Source of the DNA: Ovis canadensis
Taxonomy: Eukaryota; Chordata; Mammalia; Artiodactyla; Bovidae
Reading direction: 5' to 3'
Assembly (NCBI RefSeq): GCF_042477335.2
Contig: NC_091247.1
Coordinates: forward strand, 518,501 to 582,500
DNA length: 64,000 bases
This document shows positions 50,001 to 61,035 of this stretch, piece by piece (within the stretch, counting starts at the first letter, position 1; each line of letters starts with the position of its first letter). Below the pieces are notes generated by a model that ran no database searches, was not told the DNA's origin, and was given only the letters and a program-made list of their open reading frames with translations. The position numbers and the translations under genes were made by a program.

Positions 50001-52684
50001 GAACCTCGGGGTGCAGAGTGCCCTGCCTGCTTCCGGGGTCTCCGTCCCACAGGCCTCCCCACCCCGACCCCGGCTGGATGCCCCAACCCCAACCAGGATC
50101 CTCATTGCCCCCGGGGAGGCTTCCGGGCTGATGAGAAGGAGGTGACCCCAGAGCCCGCCCACCCTGTGTAGGGCCTTCTGTGGGCGCCGGGCCTGCCCTG
50201 CAGCTCTGATTCCTTCTCTGGGAAGGGCCTGGCAGAGAGAGCCGCGTGGGCAGAGGACCCCCCGCCAACCCCGCCCAGTCCTGGGATGCACCATTCCTCC
50301 AGCCTTGCCCTGGGTTTCCCGAAGGCAGAATGGGCAGAATCATGCCGTCCCTGCAGTCCAGGGGGTAGGAACGGAGGAGGGGAGCCGGCAGAAGCGGTCT
50401 GTGACCCTCTTCCAAACAGAGCCCAGGGTCACTGTGCAGCCCGGCGTGGGGACAGAGAGACACGCCCCCACGTGAGCCTGGGGAGAGCTGGCCAGAGGAG
50501 GTGACCGTGGGCAGAGAGGAGCACAGGCAGGACTCTGCAGAGACGAAGGGCCGTCAGAGAAGGAAGAGGGCACGTCTGTGTTCACCTCTCCAGCTGGAAG
50601 TTGGCCACTCCGCGCTGGAGGAAGCCAACAGCCAAGCAGGCGTCCTTAGTCACCGCCCGGTCAAATGCCTGCGGACAGAAATGTCTGTGAACTGCTCAGG
50701 CCTGTAGCCCCGTCACCACCGTGTCACAGATGGGGATGCCCAGCAGTGGGTCAAGGAAGCCCGTCGGCCACATGACCGTCACCTGCAAGAGAAAGCCTCC
50801 CTCGCCTGCCCAGGGGCCTCTGGGTCCAAGGGGCGCAGGCGTCACGGCTTCAACGCAAACCTGCCTGGGCTCCCCAGGTGTTTTCTGATGGCTGCTCGGG
50901 GGTAGTTAGATGGCGGCACAGACCAGCTTGTTAACCACGAGGAGGAGGAAACGCTCCAGCACATTGATAATAGTTACCTCCACGGAGGGAGTTATGTTAA
51001 GACTGTTGTCTCCTTCAAGCCCTAGCTTTGGTGGTTCACACAAAAAGACACACGTTTCATCTATTAGAGTCAGAAGGAAGAACAGCACGAAAGCCTTAAT
51101 GTGCGTGTGAAGCCCAGCTCTTCCTGAAACTGAACTCAGAAATGATGCCGTCTGTTCCTAAGGACAGCAGCCATCAGGCAGACGCAAGCAAAAGGAGTGC
51201 ACCCAGCAGCCACCAAGTTAAACACAGGCAACTGGAGGGTGTCACGGCCCCGCTCTAACAAACCTGGCCGAGCGCGGGCTTGTCGAGCTGAGTCTGACCG
51301 AGGCTGAGGGTCAGCACTCGGGCACTGATGTGGCCGCTCAGCACAAGGGAAACCCTTTTATCCTGCCACATAGAGTGGCCAGATAGGAGCTTTTGGGGGG
51401 CTCCTGCCAGAGACGGAGCCCCAGCTCCCCTCACCCTGTCCAAGTCAGCTTTATTGATTGTAGCCGTTCCATTTGCTTTTTAAATTTTTCCAACAAACAT
51501 GCCTCTGCTACTCCATCTCCAATTAGGGTGGAGGAGAATTTAACGTGCACACCCTTGGCCTGGAACCTCTGTCCCCTCTTTCTGATTAAATCGAGGTTTA
51601 GGGGAGGTAGTGACTGGACTGGCGTCATTCCACTGACCCCGTGGTGTCCAGGGGTGACATCCCCATTGCTGGATAACATTTTAACACTGACATTGCTGCT
51701 GAGATAACTGTAGATTCGAACACATATGTGAGGAACAACAGGGCATGCCCCTTGGACGTGTTTTCGGTTGACGTCGCCGTTGGCCTGGACAACGCGGGAA
51801 CCTGGCTCTTTCTGGGGGCCCTTGGGGACCCAAGCAGTGAGCAGGGTGCTACTGCTTTTTGTCATCACCCATGGGATGTGCACCACTGTGATGAACCTGG
51901 AGGCTTGAAGGGCAGGGATGGCCCTGCCAGGCCCTCAGCAGAGGCAGGTGTGTGTGTGTGCCCGTGCATACATCTGGCTCTTGGTTCTGCTTTGGGGAGT
52001 GGGTGGGGGACAGGTGAGCACACGGATCTGGGGTTTAGGCCCCCAACCAGAGTCTGTCTCCTGGCCATCGCCACGGGCACCCGTGGCAACCCTCCGGCCC
52101 CATCCAGCCTCGAGCCTCTGTAGGCACCTTAGCACCTCCATCAAGAGCACCTGAGCCAGGGCTCACTTGGCCTTTCCACAGGACCGCAGAGCAGGGCAAA
52201 CGGTCCCCACAAGTGGAGGCTGTGCTGGAGCCTTGCGACGCCATCCTGGTCCTGACGCAGCTCAACAGGGTCCCCCCTGGACACACACAGGTCCCACCTG
52301 CTTAGGTGTTCGCTGCAGCAGAACGCTGGGGTGGGGGGAGTCTCCGGGTGGCCATCAGGGAAGAAGGGTGGGGGCCTTGGGCTCACCCCTGCAGCTATCG
52401 CACCACGCATTGCCACCCCACCCCTCCAGCCCCCGCCACCAGGAGCAGAGAGCTGCATCCCCTGAGGTGAGGTCTCTGCGACAAAGCCTGGGGTCCCCCT
52501 GGCTCACCCGCAGCGCGGCCTCCGGGTCTCCGGCCAGCAGGTGCACGCAGCCCACGTTGAAGCTCACCCTGGCGGGCGGCTCCGAGACGCTCGAGAAGAG
52601 GCGCAGGGCGCAGTCCCAGTCCCCGCGCGCCACAGCCTGCGCGCCCTGGTGCCAGTCGCGCAGCAGGTCCCCGAGCGAGGCCAT
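44005..52684 (-). CDS. NOXA1: NOXA1: NADPH oxidase activator 1
   Basis: Cytosolic activator of NOX1, homologous to p67phox; it binds Rac-GTP and the organiser NOXO1. Exons in transcript order: 52684-52508, 50668-50586, 49799-49691, 48662-48528, 48250-48143, 48062-47970, 47079-47036, 46549-46471, 45313-45274, 45043-44985, 44779-44625, 44477-44366, 44287-44173, 44093-44005. They total 1398 nt, 465 aa (recalled human 476). The start reads [19 protein letters not shown]-type repeats fill about residues 1-165 ([40 protein letters not shown]). The segment PVDFLGKAK near residue 200 leads into the activation domain. A PB1-like domain ([24 protein letters not shown]) spans about 310-398. A C-terminal SH3 ([28 protein letters not shown]) spans about 400-460. 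Exons 6 and 7 are weakly conserved and least certain. The gene shares its promoter with EXD3 and its 3' end with ENTPD8. Confidence 0.9.
45314..46470 (-). other. NOXA1: NOXA1 intron between exons 8 and 9
   Basis: Plain intronic DNA; nothing recognised. The other larger introns (46550-47035, 47080-47969, 48663-49690, 49800-50585) are similar and hold no mobile element that I can name. Confidence 0.55.
50669..52507 (-). other. NOXA1: NOXA1 intron 1 with an AT-richer segment
   Basis: Longest NOXA1 intron. Positions 50900-51890 are AT-richer than the surroundings and include a 151-codon minus-strand open frame (51886-51431) of unknown origin. A short TG run lies at about 51948-51959. Confidence 0.5.
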
Positions 52685-53190
52685 GGCGGAATGGACCTCG
52701 TCTGGCCCACGCGGAAGTCGGCGCTTCCCGGCCGGATCGCGGGAGGCGCAGGGGGCGGCCGTGACGGTCTTGCCGCAGGGGTGCTGGGGGCAGAGGACCG
52801 CGGGGCCGGGGCCCCGGAATCCGGAGACCAGCGCGGGCCGAGGGAGCCCTTCGAGGCGGACAGAAGGGGCGAGGGCACCTCCGGCGCCAGGTACCAGGTG
52901 CGGGCGGGGCGGAGCGCGGAGCGCCAGGTGCCTCAGGTGCGCCGGGAAGGCCCGCAAGCCCCGCCCCGCAAGCCCCGCCCCGCCTGACCACGCCCCCACC
53001 GGAGGCCCCGCCCCGCCCCGAGTCGGCCCCGCCCCTCTGGACTTCCGCCCCGAGCTCCCGCGCCGGCGCTCTCCCGCCGCTGCTGCCGGCTCGGAGTCGG
53101 CTTCGGTGCGCTGGGGAAAACCATCCGGGCCCGCCTCTGGCGCCGCTGCCGCGGCCGCGCCAAGGTTCCGGGCGGCCCCTGCCGTGTCAG
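52685..53190. promoter_or_regulatory. Divergent CpG-island promoter, NOXA1 (-) / EXD3 (+)
   Basis: CpG-dense DNA between the NOXA1 start codon (52684) and the first donor of the plus-strand gene (53191). It contains CCGCCCC/GGGGCGG boxes and no TATA box. The head-to-head spacing of NOXA1 and EXD3 matches the human arrangement as I recall it. Confidence 0.7.
53035..53190 (+). other. EXD3: Probable non-coding first exon of EXD3
   Basis: The segment ends in a strong donor, GTGTCAG/GTAAGG, at 53190/53191. It contains no ATG and lies in the divergent CpG island. The assignment to EXD3 (exonuclease 3'-5' domain containing 3) rests only on the conserved neighbour order; no EXD3 coding exon was found in the remaining 10.8 kb. 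The left edge is a guess. Confidence 0.5.
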
Positions 53191-54497
53191 GTAAGGGGCC
53201 CCGCGGCCGGGCCGTGAAGCGGTGCCGGGGGCCTCGCGGGCCGGCGCTGGAGGCGGGCGCCGCTGGGAGGGCCCGGCGGCGGGTCTCCCGTGGGCCCCGG
53301 GTCGGCGCCGGAGGGGCGGCTGGGGGCGCGGCGCGGACGTTGGCCGCGGCCCCGGGCCGACGACCCTGTGGGGGCGTCTGTCAGGCCCTCAGCCCGCCGG
53401 GCGCGGCCCGAGACGCTCGAGCCCGGCCCGCGTCGGTGCCGCGCCGTGAACCCCGGAAGCCCCTTCCTCTCCGCCGCGAGAGCGGGAGCCTCCAGGGCCG
53501 TGCGCCCGCCCTGGGCTGACGCGGGCCGCCCTGGGGCGCTGGGGCTCTGTCCCGGCGGCGCCCGTGGCCCGCGGGGCGCCCTCTGCGTCCCGCGCGGCCC
53601 ACTCTCAGCCCCGCGGTGCCCCAGGGCCTTCGCAGAGGGTGGCCGGCGAGGAGGACGCGCCCCTGCAGCTGCGGGGGCTGCATCTGCCTGAGGCGCCCGC
53701 GGGCTGGGGGAGCCGCAGCGGCCCTCCTCCTCGGGGGACCTGTCTTCGCTCTTTCGGCCTTCAGCTGACGGGATGAGGTCCACCCATGCCACGGGGGGTC
53801 TGCTTTCTATCGCTTTGTCCACTGTTTTAAATGTTGATCTCATCTGAAAGATGCTTTCACTGCAACATGTGACTCTGACCAAACACCTGGGCACCGCGGC
53901 CTTTCGAAGCTGACGCAGAAATGTTACCGTCAATGCAGGAAGCCTGGAAACTCTCCCGGACACAGGCTCTGCCCTTATGCCCGAGCATCCTCCAGGGTCT
54001 GGGGAGGTGTGTGTCCTGGGCGGCTGGCAGAGAGCCACCTGCCTCCGATCTGGGCACCCTCCCTGCTCAGTTGGGGCTGTGACTCTGCTTCCTTCCCTGA
54101 GGACAACAGTTGCTGAGGACAAGCCAGCCTGGCTGTGAGACGATTCTTGTCAACTGGGAAGGCCTCCTGGGCCGTGCAACCCCGAGGAGGCTGCTCTCTC
54201 ACCAGTGGGGCGCTGAGGTTCCCAAACTGCTGGCCTGGAGGTGGGCAGAGCCCCCACCTCTCACGTACTCCTCTCCTCCCCGAATTCCCGTGTGGACGCT
54301 CCCTTCCTCAGACCAGACCTCCTGGCCCCCGGCCTCCCACAGCCCTGCTACGGGTCCTCAGGAACCTCGCAGCCCTGAGGATTTCTGAGCTCAGCTGCGC
54401 CCTCCCACCTGCCCACTTGGGCCTCGTTTTTCCTGCAGCCCCCTACCCACACCCATCCTTACAGCTCGTGCCCTCTACCCACAAACCCCCACCCACC
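53191..54497 (+). other. Presumed EXD3 intron 1, proximal part
   Basis: The CpG island continues to about 53760, followed by ordinary single-copy-looking DNA. No exon or repeat is recognised. The long frames on both strands reflect GC content. Confidence 0.5.
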
Positions 54498-55030
54498 AGT
54501 TCAGTTCACTTCAGTTGCTCAGTCGTGTCTGACTCTCTGCAACCCCATGGACTGCAGCACGCCAGGCCTCCCTGTCCATCACCAACTCCCGGAGCTTGCT
54601 CAAACTCATGTCCATCAAGTCGGTGATGCCATCCGACCATCTTTTCCTCTGTCATCCCCTTCTCCTCCTGCCCTCAATCTTTCCCAGAACCAGGGTCTTT
54701 TCCAATGAGTCAGTTCTTCACGTCAGGTGGCCAAAGTATTGGAGTTTCAGCTTCAGCATCAGTCCTTTCAATGAATATTCAGGACTGATTTCCTTTAGGA
54801 TTAACTGGTTTGCTCTCCTTGCCGGCCAAGGGACTCTCAAGAGTCTTCTCCAACACCACAATTCAAAAGCATCAATTCTTCAGTGCTCACCTTTATAGTC
54901 CAACTCTCACATCCATACGTGACCACTGGAAGAACCATAGCTTTGACTAGACGGACCTTTGTTGGCAAAGTAATGTCTCTGTTGCCAAAGTAATATGCTG
55001 TCTAGGTTGGTCATAACTTTTCTTCCAAGG
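54498..55030 (-). mobile_element. BovB LINE 3' region, antisense
   Basis: The plus strand shows the reverse complement: CAGTTGCTCAGTCGTGTCTG, CCCATGGACTGCAGCACGCC, CAGGTGGCCAAAGTATTGGA, and TAGACGGACCTTTGTTGGCA at the inner end. Well preserved compared with the other copies. Confidence 0.92.
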
Positions 55031-56220
55031 AGTGCCCCCCAAACTCTTGTCCAGTCCCTGGTCCCTCTGTCTGGGCAGGAGAAGCCTGGCCCCGCTGGCC
55101 TGTCTCTGTCCACAGTGGCCGCGAGCCTCAAGTGGGTCACGTGGCTCCTGCCCTGATAGCTCGCCCTCCCTGGGCCCAGTCCCTTCCCTTCCCTCCTTGG
55201 CCTCACCTCCACCCATCCTGCCTCCCAGCTGGAAGGGGTCCCCGGCGCCTGCGCCCCAGATCTGCCTCCTCCCTCGGAGCACTGCCCTGTCCCCAGGATG
55301 TCTCGCTGGGGTGCCCCCCAGGTGTCATTTCCCCTCTATGCAGGCGTCCTGTGTTTCTTCCCACCTGAACAGAAGGCCCCCGCCCTCAGCCCCCGCGTCT
55401 CCTTGCTCCTTTACAGCCAGACTCCTTTTAAGAGTCGGCAGGACCCAGCGTCTCCATCTCCCTTGCCGGGCGCTTTTAGGTACTGAGATGCGCTTCACAA
55501 ATCAGAAAGCTCGCTGTTGAATGTGCAGTTCCATGCTTTTGTCAGATTCACAGAGCTGCGCCACCGTCGCCCCACGCGTGCCCCGCTGCAGCCCCCCGCC
55601 CCGCCCCCATCATCCCTGCCCCCGGCGACCCGCCGTCCAGTGTCTGGGTTCACCTCTTCTGGACCATTCGTATGAACAGAGTCACAAAGCGTGTAGGTTT
55701 CTATCTGGCATCTTCCCCTCAGCATCGTGCTTGAGGTCCGCACACGTCGCAGGAGGGTCAGGGCTTCGTTCCTTTTCAGGCTGAGTCACTTCCGCTGTGT
55801 GGATGGACCCATTTTGTTGATCAAACGGACCCCCGCGGGGGCGCCTGGCACCTGTGAGTCGCGCTTGTGTGCGGGTGTTTCTGCGGCCTTGTGCTCTTGG
55901 GTGCACCCCCAGGAGAGGCGTTGCTGGGTCAGGCGCTCCCTCGGCGCAGCTCTTTGACCATCTTTCCATAATGCTTCTTATTCTTGATCCTGCCGGGGTG
56001 CCACCCAAACTCCTGCCGGGGTTTCTGGCGGCCTCCTCGTGACCCCTCCCCCCTCGGCGCCTGGCCTCTGGGACACATATCCTTTGGGTCTCCTGTATTC
56101 CCTGCCCCTTCCACCTCCTCTGGGCACCTGCTCCCCCAGGTCCCATGAATTACCCTCTGGCTGTCCTCTGTGCCCACTAATCTTGTGTTTTTCTATTTTC
56201 ACAATAAAAGAATGAGAAAA
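55031..56220. other. Intronic stretch, partly old L1-like
   Basis: No exon chain. The part from about 55490 to 56030 looks like a GC-rich decayed LINE end in antisense (e.g. AGTCACAAAGCGTGTAGG), but the match is too weak to name. Confidence 0.35.
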
Positions 56221-56345
56221 GGGACTTCCCTGGCAGTCCAGCGGTTAAGACTCCACACGTCCAATGCAGCGAGCACAGGTTCAGTCCCTGTTCGGGGAAC
56301 TAAAATCCCACATACCCTGAGGCACGGCCCCCCAAAAATAAAGAT
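56221..56345 (+). mobile_element. CHR-type tRNA SINE
   Basis: GGGACTTCCCTGGCAGTCCA head, CAGGTTCAGTCCCTGTTCGG B box region, GGGGAACTAAAATCCCACAT body and an A-rich end with AATAAAG. Confidence 0.9.
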
Positions 56346-56848
56346 GAAAGAGGTACCATTGCTGTGCCTGCCCCTGTGGTACTGTAGCTCTGCCCCCTGA
56401 TGGCCCAGAGCTGGAAGCAGCCTAGGTGCCCCTCGGGGGTGCTAGCCAAGCAGCGTCTGCGTCCACACCACAGGAGCCCACTCTGCAAAAGGGTTGGGCA
56501 CTGGGCACTCACAGCGACTCGTGTGTGTCTCAGGGGAGTGTGCCAAGTGAGCGCAGACGCACAGAGGCCAGACTGTGTGGTTCCATCCGTGCAACTTGCC
56601 TGAAGTGACAGGCGACGTGAGCAGAGATGCGCCCAGCACTGCCGGGGCCGCTCGCAGTCAGGGCCTCGGGGCGACTGCAGGGGCCAGCGAGGGCTCTCCT
56701 CCAACCCACACGGCGCCCTGCTTGGGATCTGGGGTGAAACATAGATGCGACGTCTCTTTATTATTTCTTACAAGTTATCTCGAAATGAAATGTTTAATTA
56801 AAAAATCCTTAAGAAGAGCTCAATTACAAGTTTTTCTGTTTTACAGAT

Positions 56849-57130
56849 ACCCTGAAAATTGGAGTGATTCAGTGACCTCTAAGGTTCTTCCAGCTCTGAA
56901 GAAGGTGGTTCGGAAACACTTCGTTGTGTCTGAGCTGAAATCTACTCCCCAGTAGCAGTGGAGGCGTTGGGAGCGGCTTCCATCAGGACACTGTTCCAGC
57001 TCTGGCTGTGAGAGCTCCCAGCCGCTCACATCAGCAGCGCTGCTGAGACCGTTTGGAGCACACAGCTCACGCGTGAGTGTGTGAGGGAACACACGCTAGA
57101 GGGAGCCCAGGAGAGGGAACCGCTTGCTGA
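56849..57130 (+). other. Exon-like segment, unassigned
   Basis: A good acceptor (TTTTTCTGTTTTACAG, ending 56848) opens a segment whose first 108 bases read without a stop as a basic peptide (YPENWSDSVTSK, then VVRKHFVVSELK) to TAG at 56953-56955. A donor-like GAG/GTAAGG lies at 57130/57131. There is no ATG between them. It could be a terminal exon, an internal 5' UTR exon of EXD3, or chance. Confidence 0.35.
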
Positions 57131-57281
57131 GGTAAGGACTCAGCTCAGAGGCCAGCTTAGCGCTGGAACTTGCTTCCCAAGAAACTTAATAGCTGGTTGA
57201 TTCTGGAGCTCATGGGTCAGTCAGATGGGCAGGAGTTTTGGATATTTGGGAATTGATTTTAGCCCAAGACAAGAGGTTGGG

Positions 57282-57304
57282 GTTGTTGTTGTTGTTGTTG
57301 TTGT
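57282..57304 (+). repeat. (GTT)n microsatellite
   Basis: About seven GTT/TTG units in a row. Flanking DNA (57131-58350) holds no recognisable gene. Confidence 0.85.
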
Positions 57305-58354
57305 CCCCTTTTTAAACAATGGGCACATCCAAGGAAAAAGCCAAATGCCACATAAGATTCTTCTCTCAGAAAATAAATGGAGGCTCACGCGTGACAGAGG
57401 CACTTGGTGCCCAAGGTCACCGTGCGGAGCCTGGTCCCCGGGTGTGCCCGCCACACGAGCCCGTGGAGAGCCCCTTGACCCAGTGCTGGGCGGCCACGTT
57501 TCCTGGGGGCTCAGCACACCCGCCACTTCCGCCGCTCACGGGGCACCGACCGTGACCCCGGGTACTGAGGGCCCAGCCCGCCCCCGCAGGAAGCCTTGTG
57601 GAAGGGAAGGCAGCATGCCGGGAGGGGCGCGCCCAGACGGAGCAGGGCTTCCCGGCCGCGCAGTCTGCACACCAGGCAGCCGTGCTCAAGCGGCTCAGGA
57701 TTCGTCTCCTGGAGGTTCGGAGCTGAAAGGAGACTATAACCCGGGGAGCTTGGGCTGCGTCTCCAGGGAGCCGGGCGTCGGATGCCCTGGACCTGCAGGT
57801 GGCTCCTCACCTGTCTCTGCTCTCACAGACGGAGCCCCTTGTGCAGTTTCAGAGCAGAGGCCACGCCGCTGCTGCTCCCCGGCTAGTTCCCACTGGCAGG
57901 CCCCCTGCACAGCTGTGTGGCACCCTGCCCACGACAGCTCTGCGGCCAGGGCGCATCCCCAGGCTGTGCCCCATCTCCAGAGAAGCCAGAATGCGAGGAA
58001 GGGGAAGGAAACATGACGTGAACCGGCAGCGATGAACCTGGAGCCAGAAACAGCCTGAAAAGAAGCGTGTGTCACGTGGAACGAACAGAGCAGCAAGCGA
58101 GTGCTGCCCCAGACGGGCAGGTGTGGCTTCTGGGGTCCAGAAGGAGGGGCCAGCCTGGGGGCCTCCAGGGAGGAGGAGGGCCACCCAGCGGGAAGAGGAC
58201 CGTCAGGGCTGTTACCACAAAAGGCAAATCCAAGAAGCCTGCATTTAACCAGAAAGCATTCATCTCTGGTGGAGGGCAAACCAGGCCCCCCCACCCAAAG
58301 TCAGAAATAAACAGAAGAAACAGAAGGAAGCAGGCGGAATTAATATAGAGAAAG

Positions 58355-58790
58355 ACTGAGAATGAAATGATGCCGTTTGCAGCGACGTGGATGGACCGAG
58401 ACGTCATCATACCAGGCAGAGTAGGTCAGAGACAACAGCACGTGACGCCTGTTACAGGTGGAATCTGCAGTGTGGCAGGGATGAAGCTGTCAGTGAAACA
58501 GGAGCAGCCTCGCAGATGTAGGTGCCAGACCTGGGATCACCTAAGGGGGAAGGGGGGTATAAGTTAGGGTTCTGAATTAACGGGTACACACAACTCTACA
58601 TAAAACAGATAAACAACACGGGTCTATTTTCTGTACAGCACAGAGAACTATATTCAGTATCTTCTCATAATCTGTATTGGAAGAGAATCTGAAAATATGT
58701 ATATAACTGAAGGAAAAAAAGAGAAAAGTTAATTAAATACTTAAATCAGTTAGTATAAAATTAGTAAAACCAGAAGCTAGTTCTTTTTTA
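58355..58790 (+). mobile_element. L1 3' end, sense
   Basis: GATGCCGTTTGCAGCGACGT, GTACAGCACAGAGAACTATA and GAAAATATGTATATAACTGA are typical of an L1 3' untranslated region. It is followed by AT-rich DNA and the BovB at 58795. Confidence 0.8.
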
Positions 58791-58794
58791 ATTT

Positions 58795-60125
58795 TTGGCC
58801 ATGTCGTACAGCTTGAGTCCCAAAGAAAGGCAATGCCAAAGAATGTTCAAACTACCGCACAATTGCACTCATCTCACATGCCAGCAAAGTAATGCTCAAA
58901 ATTCTCCAAGCCAGGCTTCAACAGTACATGGACAGAGAACTTCCAGATGTTCAAGCTGGACTGAAAAAAGGCAGAGGAACCAGAGATCAAATTGCCAGCC
59001 TCTGCTGGATCATAGAAAAAGCAAGAGAATTCCAGAAAAACATCTACTTCTGCTTCCTTGACTATGCTAAAGCCTTTGACTGTGTGGATCAGAACAAACT
59101 GTGGGAAAATTCCTAAAAGAGATGGGAATATCAGACCACTTTACCTGCCTCCTGAGAAACCTGTATCCAGGTCAAGAAGCAACAGTTAGAACTGGATATG
59201 GAATAGCAGACTGGTTCCAGATTGGGAAAGGAGTATATCAGGCTGTATATTGTCACCCTGCTTATTTAACTTCTATGCAGAGTACATCATGTGAAATGCC
59301 AGGCTGGCTGAATCACAAGCTGGAATCAAGATTGCCAGGAGAAATATCAATAACCTCAGATATGCAGATGACACCACCTTATGGCAGAAAGTGAAGAACT
59401 AAAGAGCCTCTTGATGAAAGTGAAAGAGGCGAGTGAAAAAGTTGGTTTAAAACTCAACATTAAAAAAATGAAGATCATGGCATCCAGGCCCATCACTTCA
59501 CGGCAAATAGATGGGGAAACAATGGAAATAGTGACAGACTATTTTGGGGGGCTCCAAAATCACTGTAGATGGTGACTGCAGCCGTGAAATTAAAAGACGC
59601 TTGCTCCTTGGAAGAAAAGCTATGACCAACGTAGACAGCATATTAAAAAGCAGAGATACTACTTTGCTGACAAAGGTCCATCTAGTCAAAGCTATGGTTT
59701 TTCCAGTAGTCATGTATGGATGTGAGAGTTGGGCCATAAGGAAAGCTGAACGCCAAAGAATTGATGCTTTTGAACTGCAATGTAGAAGACTCTTAAGAGT
59801 CTGTTGGACTACAAGGAGATCAAACCAGTCAATCCTAAATGAAATCAGTCCTGAATATTCATTGGAAGGACTGATGCTGAAGCTGAAACTCCAATACTTT
59901 GGCCACCTGATGCGAAGAACTGACTCATTGAAAAAGACCCTGATGCTAGAAAAACTGAAGGCAGGAGAAGAAGGGAACAACAGAGGATGAGATGGTTGGA
60001 TGGCATCACCAACTCGATGAACGTGAGTGTGAGTGAACTCCGGGAGTTGGTGATGGACGGGGGAGTCTGGCATGCTGCAGTCCATGGGGTCGCAAATGTC
60101 AGACACAACTGAGTGAACTGAACTG
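58795..60125 (+). mobile_element. BovB LINE, RT domain to 3' end, sense
   Basis: The longest BovB here (about 1.3 kb). It covers reverse transcriptase wording FLDYAKAFDCVDQNKLW, broken remains of the YADD box near 59355-59370, AMVFPVVMYGCESWAIRKAE and the ORF2 tail [19 protein letters not shown]. It ends with the BovB 3' end (GGAGTCTGGCATGCTGCAGT). Stops and frame changes split it into at least four pieces, so it is dead; the 5' endonuclease part is missing. Confidence 0.93.
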
Positions 60126-60134
60126 GGAGAACTT

Positions 60135-60236
60135 TAGAGATCTTAGTTTCCCAACCAGGGGCTGAACCCAGGCCGCAGCAGTGACAGCACCGAGTCCTCC
60201 TCACTGGACCACCAGGGAGGTCCCCCAAAACTAGCT
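60135..60236 (-). mobile_element. CHR-type tRNA SINE, antisense
   Basis: The plus strand reads GATCTTAGTTTCCCAACCAG, GGGGCTGAACCCAGGCCGCA and GGACCACCAGGGAGGTCCC, the reverse complement of the CHR head and body. Confidence 0.85.
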
Positions 60237-60941
60237 CTTTGGAAAGACCGACGACCTAACCTTTCGCTAAGAGTGATTAAGGAGAAATGAAAGTGAACAA
60301 AATTCTGAACACTCACGAAAGGTGAGAACCACACACGTAAACAGCATATACACGGAATCCTGATGTTACCTGATAAACATGGGAACCTCCTTGGAAATTG
60401 GGGCCTCCTGTCAGAACAGGCCTGGGGGGAGGGGGGCTTGGAGTAGGCGGTGGGCGAAGACCAGCCAGGCTCAGAAGTGCTCGCCGTCTGGGCCCGAGGT
60501 CTCAGCCCCCAGCCCTGGCTGCAGCCTGGGTCACCCCGAGGCAGGACCACCAGCCGCCTCTTGAGATGGCAGGTGTGCCTGGCGGCATGGAGAGCCGGCG
60601 ACAGGAGAGGCCTGCCTTGCAGCTCAGACTCCTGGGCGCCCGGGTGGGTGCCCACATCCTCTCTAGAGCCAAGAGTCCATCGTAGTTTAACTGTCAAAAA
60701 CAACTTTGTGGTTTGATTATTTCCATGACTACGAGGCGGCGTGTGTTCATTGTGTAACACCTAGAGGATTCGGAGAGTGAAAGAGACTACCCAGAGGGCC
60801 GGCGGGCGGCCCCGGTGCTGAGTGGGCCAGGGCCCGAGGCCCTTTGTTCGCCGCAGCTGCTTTGGTGACAGTTTCGTGCCACATGGGGAGGATCTGTCCC
60901 TGTGACATTAAATAGTCAATGTAAAATGCAGTTTTTAAGGT

Positions 60942-61035
60942 GCTTCCCAGGTAGCTCAGTGGCAAAGAATCTGCCTGCAACGCAGGAGACTGGGGTTTGC
61001 TTGCTCCTTGGAAGAAAAGCTGTGACCAGCCTCAA
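60942..61035 (+). mobile_element. SINE head joined to internal BovB sequence
   Basis: A Bov-tA-type tRNA head (GGTAGCTCAGTGGCAAAGAA, CAACGCAGGAGACTGGGGTT) passes at about 60998 into TTGCTCCTTGGAAGAAAAGC. That sequence belongs to BovB ORF2, as at 59600-59620. The usual SINE body is missing. Confidence 0.65.

Noticed and set aside
52167-53519. 450-codon plus-strand open frame over the NOXA1 start and CpG island
   Set aside because: It overlaps NOXA1 exon 1 in antisense and has the Arg/Pro/Ala-rich look of a CpG-island by-product.
59101-59990. Reverse transcriptase reading frames that might be an active element
   Set aside because: Stops and frame changes divide the BovB and the endonuclease part is absent; it is a dead fragment.
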